Assembly: GCA_963823275.1 (NCBI GenBank)
Contig: CAWGKW010000001.1
Coordinates: forward strand, 1,178,001 to 1,242,000
DNA length: 64,000 nt
Source of the DNA: RHKX01 sp963823275
GTDB lineage: Bacteria > Actinomycetota > Thermoleophilia > Solirubrobacterales > 70-9
Direction: 5' to 3'
This document shows positions 44,727 to 54,198 of this stretch, piece by piece; positions within the stretch are counted from its first letter, which is position 1; each line of letters starts with the position of its first letter. The translations under genes and the position numbers were made by a program. The notes under the pieces are model-generated. The model worked only from the letters and a program-made list of their open reading frames with translations. It did no database searches and had not been told where the DNA came from.

Positions 44727-45716
44727 TCAGGGAGCGGTCGCGCAGAATCGTGCGAGCAGGCGGTTGAAGCGGGTCGGATGCTCGGCCATCGGCACGTGAC
44801 CGCACTCGTCGAAGACGACCAGCTCGGAGCCTGGGATGCGCTCGAGAAAGCCCGCCGCGTCGGCGGCCGGAACCACGAGATCGTCGCGGCCCCAGATGAT
44901 CAACGTCGGCACGCGGATGCGATCCAAGCGGTGGAGCAGGTCGTAGCCGGTGAGCGCGGCAACCGCCGGAACGAATCCGGGAGCGCCGAGGGCCGGCGCG
45001 AGGAACTCGACCAGCACCTCACGCGGCATCCGCTCGGGGTGGCGCATGACCCCGCCGAGGGCGAGCTTGCGCAGCCCCGCCCGCCTCATCGATGCGATGT
45101 CGATCCGGCGCAGGAGCGGGTTTGCCAGGACGCTCACCCGAGCTCCGGCCACCACCGGCCCCCGCCGCATGGTTGCGTGGCTGATCCCCGCTGAGGAGAC
45201 GAGCACGAGTCGATCGACCCATTCCGGCTCCCCGACCGCGACCTCGGCGGCGATGAAGCCGCCCATCGAGTTACCGACCAGGGTGCAGGTTCCGACCCCG
45301 AGCGCCTCGCGGAGGTTGTTGAGCAGCACCCCGTAGTCGGGGATCGAGATCGGCCACGGCGGCATCGGGCTCGATCCGAACCCCGGCAGGTCGAAGGCGA
45401 TCGTCCTGTACCCGAGCTCCGCCATCCGCGGCATGTTCTCGAGCCAGTTCTGCCAACAGCCCCCGAGGCCGTGGATGAAGATGATCGTCTCGGGGCCGTC
45501 GCCGATCTCGGTGTAGTTGATCGTCGTGCCGCCGACCTCGATCGTCCGCAGATGCTGCTGCCAATCGATCTTCAGCCAGGCGGGCTCGGGGTCTCCGTAG
45601 GGGTCTTCACCGTCGGGCGGAGTGACCTCGACCCGCTCGATTCGGCGGTAGGGATACGTGACCGCCCGCGGCGTGCGCCGGGCCTCATCGGGGCTTGCGG
45701 GTGGCTCGGGGGTCAC
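44727..45716 (-). CDS. Alpha/beta-hydrolase with serine nucleophile
   Basis: A 329-residue protein with IHGLGGCWQNW (oxyanion HG), nucleophile elbow VGNSMGGFIAAE (Ser150), acid in WGRDDLVVP and His in ECGHVPMAEHP. A 60-residue N-terminal extension precedes the fold. Carbon-carbon hydrolase, esterase or lipase cannot be separated by sequence alone. GTG start. It is divergent from the acyltransferase gene. Confidence 0.8.
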   Translation of the reverse strand: MTPEPPASPDEARRTPRAVTYPYRRIERVEVTPPDGEDPYGDPEPAWLKIDWQQHLRTIEVGGTTINYTEIGDGPETIIFIHGLGGCWQNWLENMPRMAELGYRTIAFDLPGFGSSPMPPWPISIPDYGVLLNNLREALGVGTCTLVGNSMGGFIAAEVAVGEPEWVDRLVLVSSAGISHATMRRGPVVAGARVSVLANPLLRRIDIASMRRAGLRKLALGGVMRHPERMPREVLVEFLAPALGAPGFVPAVAALTGYDLLHRLDRIRVPTLIIWGRDDLVVPAADAAGFLERIPGSELVVFDECGHVPMAEHPTRFNRLLARFCATAP

Positions 45717-45804
45717 TGGCCGGGAGATTAGACGGCGGCCCGCCCGGTGTGAGCCGTGTGAGGCCCGTCCTGATCGGCCTGCGCCGAGGTGCGATCATTC
45801 CGCG

Positions 45805-46710
45805 ATGGTTCCGAGGCACACGTCGCTCGCCCGCGGCCCCGATTCGGCTGTGGACGCCGGCGACGAGATCGGCGTTTCCGAACGCGAGCGCATGCGCTCG
45901 CTGCTGCCCGCGGTCGAGCCCGATCGCCGGGTCGACGACTGGGGCCGCTCCGAACGCATCGAGGGGGTCTTCGACGCGACCGTGGTCGAGTTCTTCTACC
46001 GCTACTGGTTCCGCTGCGAGGTCGAGGGGATCGAGAACGTACCCGCCGAGGGGGGCGCTCTGCTCGTCTCCAACCACGCCGGGGCCCTGCCGCCCGATGC
46101 CGCCATGATCGGTAAGGCGATTCGCGACGAGCACCCCTCGCCGCGTCCCCTCTACATGACGGTGGAGCACTTCTTCAAGGGCTACCCGGGCTTCTCCAGC
46201 CTGCTGCCGAAGATCGGCTGCGTGCCGGCCCATCCGGCCAACGTCCATCGCCTGCTCTATGACGAGCGCCGGCTGGTGCTGGTCTTCCCCGAGGGCCGCA
46301 AGGGCACCGAGAAGCTGGTCAAGGACCGCTACAAGGTGCAGCGCTTCGGTCGGGGTGGCTTCGTCGAGGCGGCGATGCGCGGCGAGGCGAAGCTGGTCCC
46401 CGTCTGCGTCGTCGGGGCCGAGGAGGCCGCTCCGGTATTCGCCCGCTCGAGGCTCCTGCAGCGGGCGACCGGCCTGATCTATTTCCCGCTCACCCCCACG
46501 TTCCCCTGGCTCGGCCCGGCGGGGATGCTCGGCTATCTACCCGCCAAGTTCAAGATTCGCTTCCTCGAGCCGATCGACACCACCCGCATGGGCCCCGAGC
46601 CCGCGGAGGACAAGGCGTTGGTGCAGTCGGTCGCCCAGGAGGTCCGGGCGCGGATCCAGGAGGGCCTGCACGAGATGGTCGCGGAGCGGAAGTCGGTGTG
46701 GCTCGGATGA
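45805..46710 (+). CDS. PlsC-like lysophospholipid acyltransferase
   Basis: A 301-residue membrane-associated acyltransferase. The catalytic block is SNHAGALPPDAAMIG, the HAGALPxD variant of the HX4D motif, and VFPEGRKGTEKL is motif III. Function: transfer of an acyl group to a glycerolipid or related lipid. Start ATG at 45805; the frame is open 49 codons upstream but that part is not conserved-looking. The stop overlaps the next gene by 4 bases, so the two are coupled. Confidence 0.8.
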   Translation: MVPRHTSLARGPDSAVDAGDEIGVSERERMRSLLPAVEPDRRVDDWGRSERIEGVFDATVVEFFYRYWFRCEVEGIENVPAEGGALLVSNHAGALPPDAAMIGKAIRDEHPSPRPLYMTVEHFFKGYPGFSSLLPKIGCVPAHPANVHRLLYDERRLVLVFPEGRKGTEKLVKDRYKVQRFGRGGFVEAAMRGEAKLVPVCVVGAEEAAPVFARSRLLQRATGLIYFPLTPTFPWLGPAGMLGYLPAKFKIRFLEPIDTTRMGPEPAEDKALVQSVAQEVRARIQEGLHEMVAERKSVWLG

Positions 46711-47840
46711 GCGTCCAGGAGGCTCAGGTCGTCGTTACCGGGGAGCGTCAGGGTCGACGCCGGGTGCTGATCGTCGGTCTCTCGAGCTACTGGGGCGGCA
46801 GGCTGGCCCGGGCGCTCGAGTCCTTCGCCGAGGTCGAGGCGATCGTCGGCGTCGATTCCCAGGACCCGACGGTGGAGCTTGAGCGCACCGAGTTCGTCCG
46901 CGTCTCCAACCAGCACGCCCTGATCCAGCGGATCGTCCGCGCCGCGCGAATCGACACGGTGATCGATGCCCGCCTCGTCGTCGACTCGATCACGATGTCG
47001 CCCAAGGAGGCCCATGAGAGCAATGTGATCGGCACCATGAACCTCCTCGCCGCCTGCGCGGGTGAGAGCTCGCCGGTCCGCAAGTTCATCTTCAAGTCGT
47101 CGGCCCACGTCTACGGTTGTGCCCAGGACGACCCAGCGTTCTTCACCGAGTCGATGTCGCGCTCGCACCAGCCGGCGACGGCGATCGAACGCGACATCGT
47201 CGAGGCCGAGGCCTCGGTGCTCGACTTCGCATCCAAGCAGCCGAACGTCGACGTCACGGTCTTGCGATGCGCAAAGGTCCTGGGCCCCGACGTCACGACT
47301 TCGTTCGGCCGGATGCTCTCGCTGCCGCTGGTACCGATGGTGTTCGGCTTCGACCCGCGCACCCAGTTCGTCCACGAGGACGATGTCGTACACGGGCTCG
47401 AGCACGCGGCATTGCATCCTCTACCCGGGGTCTTCAACCTCGCCGCCGACGGCGTGCTCGCGCTCTCGGAGGTCATCGGGCTGCTCGGCAAGCGATCGGC
47501 GCCCGTGCTGCCGCCCTGGGGATCGGGGCTGCTGGCCGCCCCCCTGCGAACCCTCGGCCTGAGGATCCCCGACGAGATGCTCGATCACCTTCGGTTCGGG
47601 CGCGGCCTCGACAACCGGCGGCTGAAGGCGAGCGGATTCGAGTACGGCTACACCTCCCGTGAGACCGTTGTCGCGTTCTCGGAGCACCTGCGGCTGCAGC
47701 CCATCCTCCGGGGAATGGAGTCGCCCTACGAGTACGAGGGCGAGGTCGAGCGCTTCCTCCGGCGAAGTCCGCTCGCCAGGCCGGCGCAACCGCCGCTGAG
47801 CGGAACATCGGGTACTGAGAGCGAGCCGTTCGGAATCTGA
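46707..47840 (+). CDS. NAD-dependent epimerase/dehydratase (SDR) family protein
   Basis: A 377-residue extended SDR: RVLIVGLSSYWGGRLARALE is a GxxxxxG variant of the Rossmann motif, followed by ESNVIGTMNLLAAC and FKSSAHVYG. The usual YxxxK is not clear at its place (SHQPATAIERDIVEAE), so catalysis may differ. Coupled to the acyltransferase by overlap, suggesting a role in a lipid or glycolipid pathway (inference). Confidence 0.75.
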   Translation: MSVQEAQVVVTGERQGRRRVLIVGLSSYWGGRLARALESFAEVEAIVGVDSQDPTVELERTEFVRVSNQHALIQRIVRAARIDTVIDARLVVDSITMSPKEAHESNVIGTMNLLAACAGESSPVRKFIFKSSAHVYGCAQDDPAFFTESMSRSHQPATAIERDIVEAEASVLDFASKQPNVDVTVLRCAKVLGPDVTTSFGRMLSLPLVPMVFGFDPRTQFVHEDDVVHGLEHAALHPLPGVFNLAADGVLALSEVIGLLGKRSAPVLPPWGSGLLAAPLRTLGLRIPDEMLDHLRFGRGLDNRRLKASGFEYGYTSRETVVAFSEHLRLQPILRGMESPYEYEGEVERFLRRSPLARPAQPPLSGTSGTESEPFGI

Positions 47841-47995
47841 GCGGCGGGCGGCTTCGTTGAGGAATCGGGGGTTGGGCCGCAAACCGGGTTGCAGAGCCGT
47901 TGGAGCCGTCCGTCGAGCCGGTGGGGTGCCTACACTTAATCCCGAGAGCGGGGCATCGCCGATTCGGCCGTCCTCCCCGCTGATCGATCCTCATC

Positions 47996-49030
47996 GTGGG
48001 GCGCAAGGCACAGATTTCAATCGTTGCGGTCGTATTCACTGCGATCGTCGCAACCCTGCTCGTCTATTGGTGGGATTCGACCCAGCAGGACACGATCGCC
48101 GAGGGCGTGACGATCGGCGGGGTCGATGTGGGTGGCCTGGATGCCGACGGCGCTCGTTCGCAGATCGAGACCAACCTGGTCGCACCGCTCAACAAGACCG
48201 TCACGGTCAGGTACGACGACGACGAGTTCACCCTCACCCCCCACGAGAGCGATGTCAGCGCCGACGCCGACCGGATGGTCGAAGAGGCGATTGCGGCATC
48301 TCAGGACGGCGGCCTGGCGGCGCGGACATGGCGCAGCCTGACCGGGGGAGAGGTCGATGTGGCGATCCAGCCCCAGATCGAGTACGACAAGGATGCCGTC
48401 GACCATTTCGTCAACCACATCGAGTCGAACCTCGATCGGGACCCCGTCGACGCGAGCGTCGACCCGAGCGGCGGCGTGCTCGAGCCGGTCGCCGCCCAGC
48501 CCGGCATCAAGGTCGACGATTCGCTGCTTCGCAGCGATGTCGATGCCGCGCTCCAGGATCCCGCCAACCGCACGGTCAAGGCCGAGGTCGAGAAGGTCAA
48601 GCCGGAGGTGACGACGTCTGAGGTCGCGGACAAGTACCCCACCTACCTGGTGGTCAATCGCGCCAACTTCACGCTGACGCTGTACCGCAACCTCAAACAG
48701 GAGGTGCAATACACCGTTGCGATCGGGGCTCAGGGCTTCGATACCCCAACCGGCCTCTACCACATCCAGGACAAGCAGGTGGATCCCGTCTGGAACGTCC
48801 CCGACTCCGACTGGGCCGGGGACCTCGCCGGCCAGTCGATCCCCCCGGGGCCCGACAACCCGCTGAAGGCTCGCTGGATGGGGATCTACAACGGGGCCGG
48901 GATCCACGGCACCTCCGATACCGCTTCGCTGGGCAGCGCCGCCTCCCACGGCTGCGTGCGGATGGGCGTCGAGGACGTGATCGACCTCTACGACCGCGTC
49001 GATGTCGGCACCCCGATCTACATCGGCTGA
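47996..49030 (+). CDS. L,D-transpeptidase (YkuD) with peptidoglycan-binding domain
   Basis: Crosslinks peptidoglycan with 3-3 bonds. A 344-residue protein: N-terminal membrane anchor (ISIVAVVFTAIVATLLVYW), two YoaR-like putative peptidoglycan-binding repeats (~40-215; GVDVGGLDADGARSQIE), and the YkuD domain (~220-344) with catalytic HGCVRMGVEDVIDLYD. GTG start after a 155-base gap with no clear promoter. Acts outside the membrane. Confidence 0.9.
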   Translation: MGRKAQISIVAVVFTAIVATLLVYWWDSTQQDTIAEGVTIGGVDVGGLDADGARSQIETNLVAPLNKTVTVRYDDDEFTLTPHESDVSADADRMVEEAIAASQDGGLAARTWRSLTGGEVDVAIQPQIEYDKDAVDHFVNHIESNLDRDPVDASVDPSGGVLEPVAAQPGIKVDDSLLRSDVDAALQDPANRTVKAEVEKVKPEVTTSEVADKYPTYLVVNRANFTLTLYRNLKQEVQYTVAIGAQGFDTPTGLYHIQDKQVDPVWNVPDSDWAGDLAGQSIPPGPDNPLKARWMGIYNGAGIHGTSDTASLGSAASHGCVRMGVEDVIDLYDRVDVGTPIYIG

Positions 49031-49121
49031 CCGGACGCCGCTCCGGCCCCGGGCCGGGCAACCCGGCGGCACGATCGCTGTCAGCGGCAGGGTCGCGTGC
49101 CCCGAGGGCGAACCGGGCTCC

Positions 49122-50054
49122 ATGTCCGCCGTTCCCGAAGCTGAGCCGATCGCTGCGATTTCGCCGGCGTGGCAATCCGCCCTGATCGGATACGAGCGCG
49201 AACTGAGTGCCAGACAGCTCTCCCCACACACCTTGCGCGCCTACTCCAATGACCTCGAGGAACTGGCCTGCTGGGCGACGGCCTCGGGCATCGCCGACCC
49301 TCGCGAACTCACCTACAGGCGCCTGCGCGGGTATGCGGCAGTGCTCGCCGGCAGGGGCCTCGAGCGATCCAGCGTCGGCCGCAAGCTCGCCGCCGCGCGT
49401 GGCCTGTTCGGCTTTCTGACCCGGTCGGGCCAGGCCGCTCACAACCCGGCGGAGCTGCTGCCCAATCCGAAGTCGGCATCGCGACTGCCCCGGGTCCTCG
49501 ATCGCGATCAGGCCCGCAACCTGCTGGAGCGGATCCCCGCAGCCACGCCGCTGGAGGCCCGCGACCGGGCGATGCTCGAACTCGCCTACTCCTCGGGTCT
49601 GCGCTGCTCGGAGTTGGTCGGGCTCAACCTCGATTCCATCGATTTCGACTCCGAGACGGTCCGGGTGCGGGGCAAGGGGGACAAGGAGCGGATCGTTCCC
49701 CTCGGCGAGCCGGCCCAGCGCGCGGTCTCCCGCTACGTCGAGCGATTCCGCCCGGCCCTGGTCGACGACTCGAGGGAGCCTGCCCTCCTGATCTCCAAGA
49801 GTGGTCGGCGGCTGTCGACGTCGGATGTGACGAGGCGCCTGGGCCGCTGGGTCAACGAGGCGGCGATCGCGGGGCGGGTCTCGCCCCACGCGCTCCGCCA
49901 TTCGTTCGCGACCCACATGCTCGAGGGCGGTGCGGATCTGCGCTCGATCCAGGAGCTGCTGGGTCACGCGAGCATCTCGACGACGCAGATCTACACGAGG
50001 GTCGAGCCGAGCCGGTTGCGCGAGGCGTATGCGGACGCCCATCCGCGTGCTTGA
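49122..50054 (+). CDS. Tyrosine recombinase XerC/XerD
   Basis: Resolves chromosome dimers. A 310-residue protein with an N-terminal SAM-like core-binding domain (YERELSARQLSPHTLRAYSNDL) and catalytic Arg in SSGLRCSEL near residue 157, HALRHSFATHM near 255, LGHASISTTQIYTRV with the Tyr near 290. The length and catalytic set are those of a host Xer protein, not a phage integrase. XerC and XerD cannot be separated. It lies just before whiG, as in other actinobacteria. Confidence 0.9.
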   Translation: MSAVPEAEPIAAISPAWQSALIGYERELSARQLSPHTLRAYSNDLEELACWATASGIADPRELTYRRLRGYAAVLAGRGLERSSVGRKLAAARGLFGFLTRSGQAAHNPAELLPNPKSASRLPRVLDRDQARNLLERIPAATPLEARDRAMLELAYSSGLRCSELVGLNLDSIDFDSETVRVRGKGDKERIVPLGEPAQRAVSRYVERFRPALVDDSREPALLISKSGRRLSTSDVTRRLGRWVNEAAIAGRVSPHALRHSFATHMLEGGADLRSIQELLGHASISTTQIYTRVEPSRLREAYADAHPRA

Positions 50055-50096
50055 GCCAACCTGGACTAACGTATGACTTGCCAAGGAGGGGTCTGA

Positions 50097-50873
50097 ATGG
50101 AAACCAACGTCAAAGCGGTTGAATTGAAGGAGCTTTGGCGTCGCTGCAAGGAGGACGGCGACGAGCGCGCACGCGAGCGCCTGGTGGTCGCCTACTCGCC
50201 GCTCGTCAAGTACGTCGCCGGCCGCATGGCCTCCGGCCTGCCCTCCCATGTCGAGGAGGGGGACCTGATCTCCTACGGCCTGATCGGCCTGATCGGGTCG
50301 ATCGAGCGCTACGACCTCGAGCGCGAGATCAAATTCGAGACCTTCGCCGTCTCCCGCATCCGTGGGGCCATCATCGACGAGCTTCGATCGCTGGATTGGG
50401 TCCCTCGTTCCGTGCGCGCCAAGGCCCGCGACGTCGAGAAGATCCACTCCCAGCTCGAGAACAAGCTCGGCCGGGCCCCGAGCGAGGAGGAGATGGCCGA
50501 GAAGCTCGGCGTCTCCGTGGACGATTTCCGCACGACGCTGCTCGAGATCGCCAACTCCTCTGTCCTCGCCCTGGACGACCTCTGGACGGTCTCCGACTCC
50601 GACGGGGGCCAGGTCTCGCTCCTCGACACGATCCGCGACCCCAACGCGGTCGATCCCGAGGAGGCGATCGATACGGTCGAGCTCAAGGACCGGCTCGCCG
50701 ACGCGATCGAATCCCTGCCGGATCGGGAGCGCCTCGTCATCGCCCTCTACTACTACGAGACCCTCACCCTGCGTGAGATCGGTGACGTTCTCGGGGTCAC
50801 CGAGTCGCGCGTCTCCCAGCTTCACACCAAGGCCGTGCTCGGCATGCGGTCGCACCTCCAGAACGCCGCCTGA
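50097..50873 (+). CDS. whiG: RNA polymerase sigma factor of the FliA/WhiG family
   Basis: A 258-residue sigma-70 group 3 factor with region 2 (YSPLVKYVAGRMASGLPSHV, EEGDLISYGLIGLIGSIERY), region 3 (SLDWVPRSVRAKARD) and region 4 (LTLREIGDVLGVTESRVSQLH). WhiG controls sporulation in streptomycetes, and FliA controls motility genes; which applies here is unknown. Strong RBS AGGAGGGG; a weak promoter-like pair TTGAGC/TATGAC (50051-50077, 15-base spacer) precedes it. No anti-sigma gene nearby. Confidence 0.9.
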   Translation: METNVKAVELKELWRRCKEDGDERARERLVVAYSPLVKYVAGRMASGLPSHVEEGDLISYGLIGLIGSIERYDLEREIKFETFAVSRIRGAIIDELRSLDWVPRSVRAKARDVEKIHSQLENKLGRAPSEEEMAEKLGVSVDDFRTTLLEIANSSVLALDDLWTVSDSDGGQVSLLDTIRDPNAVDPEEAIDTVELKDRLADAIESLPDRERLVIALYYYETLTLREIGDVLGVTESRVSQLHTKAVLGMRSHLQNAA

Positions 50874-50950
50874 GGGCGTCCGCCCCGAGCGGATCGACCG
50901 ATCGATACGGGTCCGGGCCCGCTCGACGCCTTGCCCTAACCTGCGCCTCG

Positions 50951-51664
50951 ATGACCGATGAGCCATATGTCGACCCCTCCTGCGTGGTCTGCGAACGTCG
51001 GCTTCTCCCCGGCGAGCGCCCGATCCGCTTCGTGACCAGGGACGGCGCCGAGGTCGACGTCTGCGAGCTCTGCAAGCCCCGAGCCGAGGCGGCGGGATGG
51101 CTGCGACCCGACGAGGTTGAGCCGGTCGTCGGCGCGGCGCCGGGCCGTGAGCGCAGGCGAACGCGAGGGGCTCAGGTCTTCGGCGGACTCCTCTCGCGGC
51201 GAGGGCAGCCCGGCGAGGGGTCCGAGCGGCCACCGAGCGCGCAGCCGGAGCCGGACTTCGACGATCAGGAGGCGCCGCCGCTGGCTCCGGCTCTCCCCGG
51301 GTCGGCCGGTTCTTCGATCGCCCCGGCTACGTCTGTCGCCGATGCCCTCTACGCCTTCAACAGCTCCGATCACCGGCGGACGGTCGCGGGATTGACCCGG
51401 ACTCTGGGGCCGCCAAGGGCGACGGCGATCGCCGGCGAGACCGGCAGCGGCCTTCCCGGTGTTCGCCTGACGGTCGCCTGGGAGCTCACCTGGTATCAGT
51501 GGGAGGTCGGGCCGCGCGGTCGCGGGCACGACGTTCGCGAGTCCGGCAAGGGGGAGACCCTCGATCAGCTTCGCTCCGCTGATCGAACCTGGAACCTCAT
51601 GGTCGATGCCGACGGCACTCTGGAGGAGAAGACCTCCCCGACCCCCACGGTGAACGGGGAATGA
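50951..51664 (+). CDS. Hypothetical protein with N-terminal zinc-ribbon
   Basis: A 237-residue protein. CVVCERR and CELCKPR, 32 residues apart, form a likely zinc knuckle. A disordered Pro/Glu linker (~70-115) leads to a C-terminal domain with LTVAWELTWYQWEV and LDQLRSADRTWNLMVDADGTL. Not recognised beyond that. Its end overlaps the RNase H start by 4 bases. Confidence 0.65.
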   Translation: MTDEPYVDPSCVVCERRLLPGERPIRFVTRDGAEVDVCELCKPRAEAAGWLRPDEVEPVVGAAPGRERRRTRGAQVFGGLLSRRGQPGEGSERPPSAQPEPDFDDQEAPPLAPALPGSAGSSIAPATSVADALYAFNSSDHRRTVAGLTRTLGPPRATAIAGETGSGLPGVRLTVAWELTWYQWEVGPRGRGHDVRESGKGETLDQLRSADRTWNLMVDADGTLEEKTSPTPTVNGE

Positions 51665-52062
51665 AGCTGACCGTGCACGTCGACGGGGGATCGCGGGGGA
51701 ATCCTGGGCCGGCCGCGATCGCGGCCGTGCTCAGCGATCGGAGCGGCGAAGTCGTCTACAGCGCCGGCGAGGTGATCGGCAGGGCCACCAACAACGTCGC
51801 CGAGTACCGTGCCCTGATCTTCGGCATCGAGCAGGCGAAGATGCTGGGTGCGACCGAGCTGGACCTCGTCGGTGACTCCGAGCTGATCGTCAAACAGATC
51901 CGCGGCGAGTACAAGGTCAAGGACCCCAACATGAAACCCCTTCATGCCGCCGCGCATGCCGCCCTCGCCGATCTGGACCAGTGGTCGATCCGCCACGTCA
52001 AGCGCGAGCACAACGCCGAGGCCGATCGCATCGTCAACGAGGCCCTTGACGCCGACGATTGA
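51661..52062 (+). CDS. rnhA: Ribonuclease HI family protein
   Basis: A 133-residue stand-alone RNase H fold. KLTVHVDGGSRGNPGPAAIAA (first Asp), NNVAEYRALIFGIEQA (Glu), LDLVGDSELIVKQI (second Asp), HVKREHNAEADRIVNEA (last His/Asp) give a complete DEDD set. Type-2 RNase HI proteins of this size are common in actinobacteria. Coupled to the upstream zinc-ribbon gene. Confidence 0.9.
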   Translation: MKLTVHVDGGSRGNPGPAAIAAVLSDRSGEVVYSAGEVIGRATNNVAEYRALIFGIEQAKMLGATELDLVGDSELIVKQIRGEYKVKDPNMKPLHAAAHAALADLDQWSIRHVKREHNAEADRIVNEALDADD

Positions 52063-52080
52063 GAACTGGTCCGGTCCGCT

Positions 52081-52115
52081 CGCTTCGGCTCGGTATGTCT
52101 TGACAGACCGAAGCG
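52081..52115. promoter_or_regulatory. Inverted repeat between rnhA and a secreted-protein gene
   Basis: CGCTTCGG and CCGAAGCG, perfect 8-bp arms with a 19-base centre containing TTGACA. The inner TCGGT/ACCGA can pair as an alternative. Either the terminator of rnhA or an operator covering a -35 box for the gene at 52176; a matching -10 is not evident. Confidence 0.4.
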
Positions 52116-52175
52116 GTAATGGGAGGCTGGCGCGTGTCCGAGCGGTTCGCGCTTGGCGATGAGGGAGGAATTGTC

Positions 52176-54080
52176 ATGAGCCCACGCCGCGCAGTCGTCG
52201 TCGTCGTCACGGTCTTGGTGACCGGCCTGTCGGCCGCCGTCGGGGCGGCTGCCTCGGAATCTGAGAGCGGGGGATCGCCCACCATGATCAGGGCGACGGA
52301 CTACGAGCTCAGCGTGCCAGTGCGCGATCTCGACGTAGCCGCTCCGAGTCAGTCTCCCGGGGCCGCGCCACCGCGGGTTAACCCCCTCGCGGGAGAAGCT
52401 GACGCGGGTGACCGCGGGACGGCCGATCGGGGGAAGGTGCCGCTTGACCCGCTCGCCGCCCGCTCGGGCCGCCCCCCCGGGAGGACCCCGGCGCCGGGAC
52501 TGGTCTTCGACGGTACCTCCAACCCCACCGGATGCGGGACCTGCAGCCCGCCCGACACCACCGGGGACGTCGGACCGGACAACTATGTGCAGGCCGTCAA
52601 CGCGACGAAGATCGCGGTCTTCGACAAGAGCGGAAATCCGCTTGCCGCGCCCTTCAACCTGAGCACCCTGTTCACCTCGGCTCCATGCAACGCCGGGAAC
52701 ACCGGGGACCCGCAGGTCCTATACGACGAGCTCGCCGACCGCTGGGTCCTCGCCCAGTTCACACTCACCAACGAGCTCTGCTTCGCGGTCTCGGAGACCG
52801 CGAACCCGCTCGGCAGCTACAACCTCTACACGTTCTCGACCCCCGAGTTCCCCGACTACTTCAAGATCGGGGTCTGGCCGACCGGCTACTACGTCTCGAC
52901 GAACGAGACGACCTACACCGCCTACGCCTTCGACCGGACGAAGATGCTTGCCGGCGATCCGTCGGCATCCGGCGTTCGCTTCCCGGGGGAGACGAATCTG
53001 CTGATGCCCGCCGACGTCGACGGCGCGGACGCCCCGCCCGCCAACTCGGGCGGCCTCTTCTACACGTTCAAGGACGACGTCTTCCACGGGGGCTCCGACC
53101 GCCTCGAGCTGTTCCGCTTGACGCCCGACTTCGCCACTCCGGCCAGCAGCACGTTCGGACTCGCCGCGACGATCCCGGTCGCGCCCTTCGCCTACACGGT
53201 CTGCGGGTTCTTCATCCTCGACTGCATCCCCCAGGGCGGCACCACGCAGAAGGTCGATGCCGTCAGCGAGTGGCCGATGCAGCGGCTCGCCTATCGGCGC
53301 TTCAACGACCATGAGTCCATGGTCGGGAACTTCACCGTCGGCGGGGGCGCGGCGACCCCGGGCGCAGCGATCCGCTGGTTCGAGTTGCGCGATACCGGGT
53401 CCGGCTGGAAGCTCCATCAGGAGGGGACCGAGGACGAGGGTGGCGGCCTCAACCGTTTCATGGGGAGCATCGCGATGGACCGCGACGGGAACATCGCCCT
53501 CGGCTACTCGGCGTCGAGCAGCACCGAGTCCCCGAGCATCCGCTTTTCGACGCGTGAGGCGACCGACCCGCTCGGCACCCTCCAGTCCGAGCAGGTCATG
53601 CAGGCCGGCGGTGGATCACAGACGGGTTCGGACCGCTGGGGGGACTACAGCGCGATGAGCATCGATCCCGCCGCCGGATGCGACTTCTGGTACACGAACG
53701 AGTACTACAGCGCGAGTTCGCCGGTCACATGGAAGACCGCGATCGGGGTCTTCAAGATGCCGAGTTGCCCGTCGAACCAGTTCTCCTTCGGCAAGGTCAA
53801 GCTGAACAAGAAGAAGGGGACGGGGAAGCTGAGCGTCGAAGTCGGCAACCCCGGCGAACTGGCGCTGAACGGCAGCGACCTGAAGTCGCAGCGGGCGGCC
53901 GTTCCCTCGGCCGGCACCTACAAGCTGGCGGTCAAGCCCAAGGGCGGCAAGAAGAAGAAGCTGAAGAAGAAGGGCAAGGTCAAGGTCAAGGCGAAGGTCA
54001 AGTTCACCCCGACCGACGGGACCGCGAGGACCCAGACGAAGCCGGTGAAACTCAAGCGGAAGGTGAAGAAGGGCAAGTAG
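52176..54080 (+). CDS. Secreted beta-propeller-like protein with basic C-terminal domain
   Basis: A 634-residue protein. Signal peptide: RRAVVVVVTVLVTGLSAAVG then AAAS. Central ~400 residues contain repeated motifs such as DPQVLYDELADRWVLAQFTL and CSPPDTTGDVGPDNYVQAVN, as in secreted propeller-like bacterial proteins of unknown function. The C-terminal ~99 residues (from ~536, FSFGKVKLNKKKGTGKL) form a Lys-rich beta-domain that recurs in the proteins at 56.2 and 57.2 kb. Start ATG with GGGAGGAATT upstream. Exported; substrate unknown. Confidence 0.75.
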   Translation: MSPRRAVVVVVTVLVTGLSAAVGAAASESESGGSPTMIRATDYELSVPVRDLDVAAPSQSPGAAPPRVNPLAGEADAGDRGTADRGKVPLDPLAARSGRPPGRTPAPGLVFDGTSNPTGCGTCSPPDTTGDVGPDNYVQAVNATKIAVFDKSGNPLAAPFNLSTLFTSAPCNAGNTGDPQVLYDELADRWVLAQFTLTNELCFAVSETANPLGSYNLYTFSTPEFPDYFKIGVWPTGYYVSTNETTYTAYAFDRTKMLAGDPSASGVRFPGETNLLMPADVDGADAPPANSGGLFYTFKDDVFHGGSDRLELFRLTPDFATPASSTFGLAATIPVAPFAYTVCGFFILDCIPQGGTTQKVDAVSEWPMQRLAYRRFNDHESMVGNFTVGGGAATPGAAIRWFELRDTGSGWKLHQEGTEDEGGGLNRFMGSIAMDRDGNIALGYSASSSTESPSIRFSTREATDPLGTLQSEQVMQAGGGSQTGSDRWGDYSAMSIDPAAGCDFWYTNEYYSASSPVTWKTAIGVFKMPSCPSNQFSFGKVKLNKKKGTGKLSVEVGNPGELALNGSDLKSQRAAVPSAGTYKLAVKPKGGKKKKLKKKGKVKVKAKVKFTPTDGTARTQTKPVKLKRKVKKGK

Positions 54081-54183
54081 CGCCCGCGCCCCGCCGGCCC
54101 GTCTGCGCTTGCAAGGCCCGCGCTCCATTGGGACCGAGTGGGCAGCGTCTTCACCCTCGATCTCGCATCCTCAGGCTGCAAGC

Positions 54184-54189
54184 TAAGAT
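54184..54189 (+). promoter_or_regulatory. Candidate -10 box of the tRNA-Gly gene
   Basis: TAAGAT, 9 bases upstream of the mature tRNA 5' end. No good -35 box at the expected distance, so this is tentative. Confidence 0.3.
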
Positions 54190-54198
54190 CCTCGCCAT

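Noticed and set aside
49122..50054. The Xer gene as an integrase of a mobile element
   Set aside because: Length and domain layout match housekeeping XerC/D, it lies beside whiG as in other actinobacteria, and no attachment repeats or phage genes are nearby.
48693..51233. An 846-codon open frame on the minus strand
   Set aside because: It is antisense to the L,D-transpeptidase, xer, whiG and zinc-ribbon genes, is rich in Arg/Gly/Asp, and has no motif. High GC removes stop codons from such shadows.
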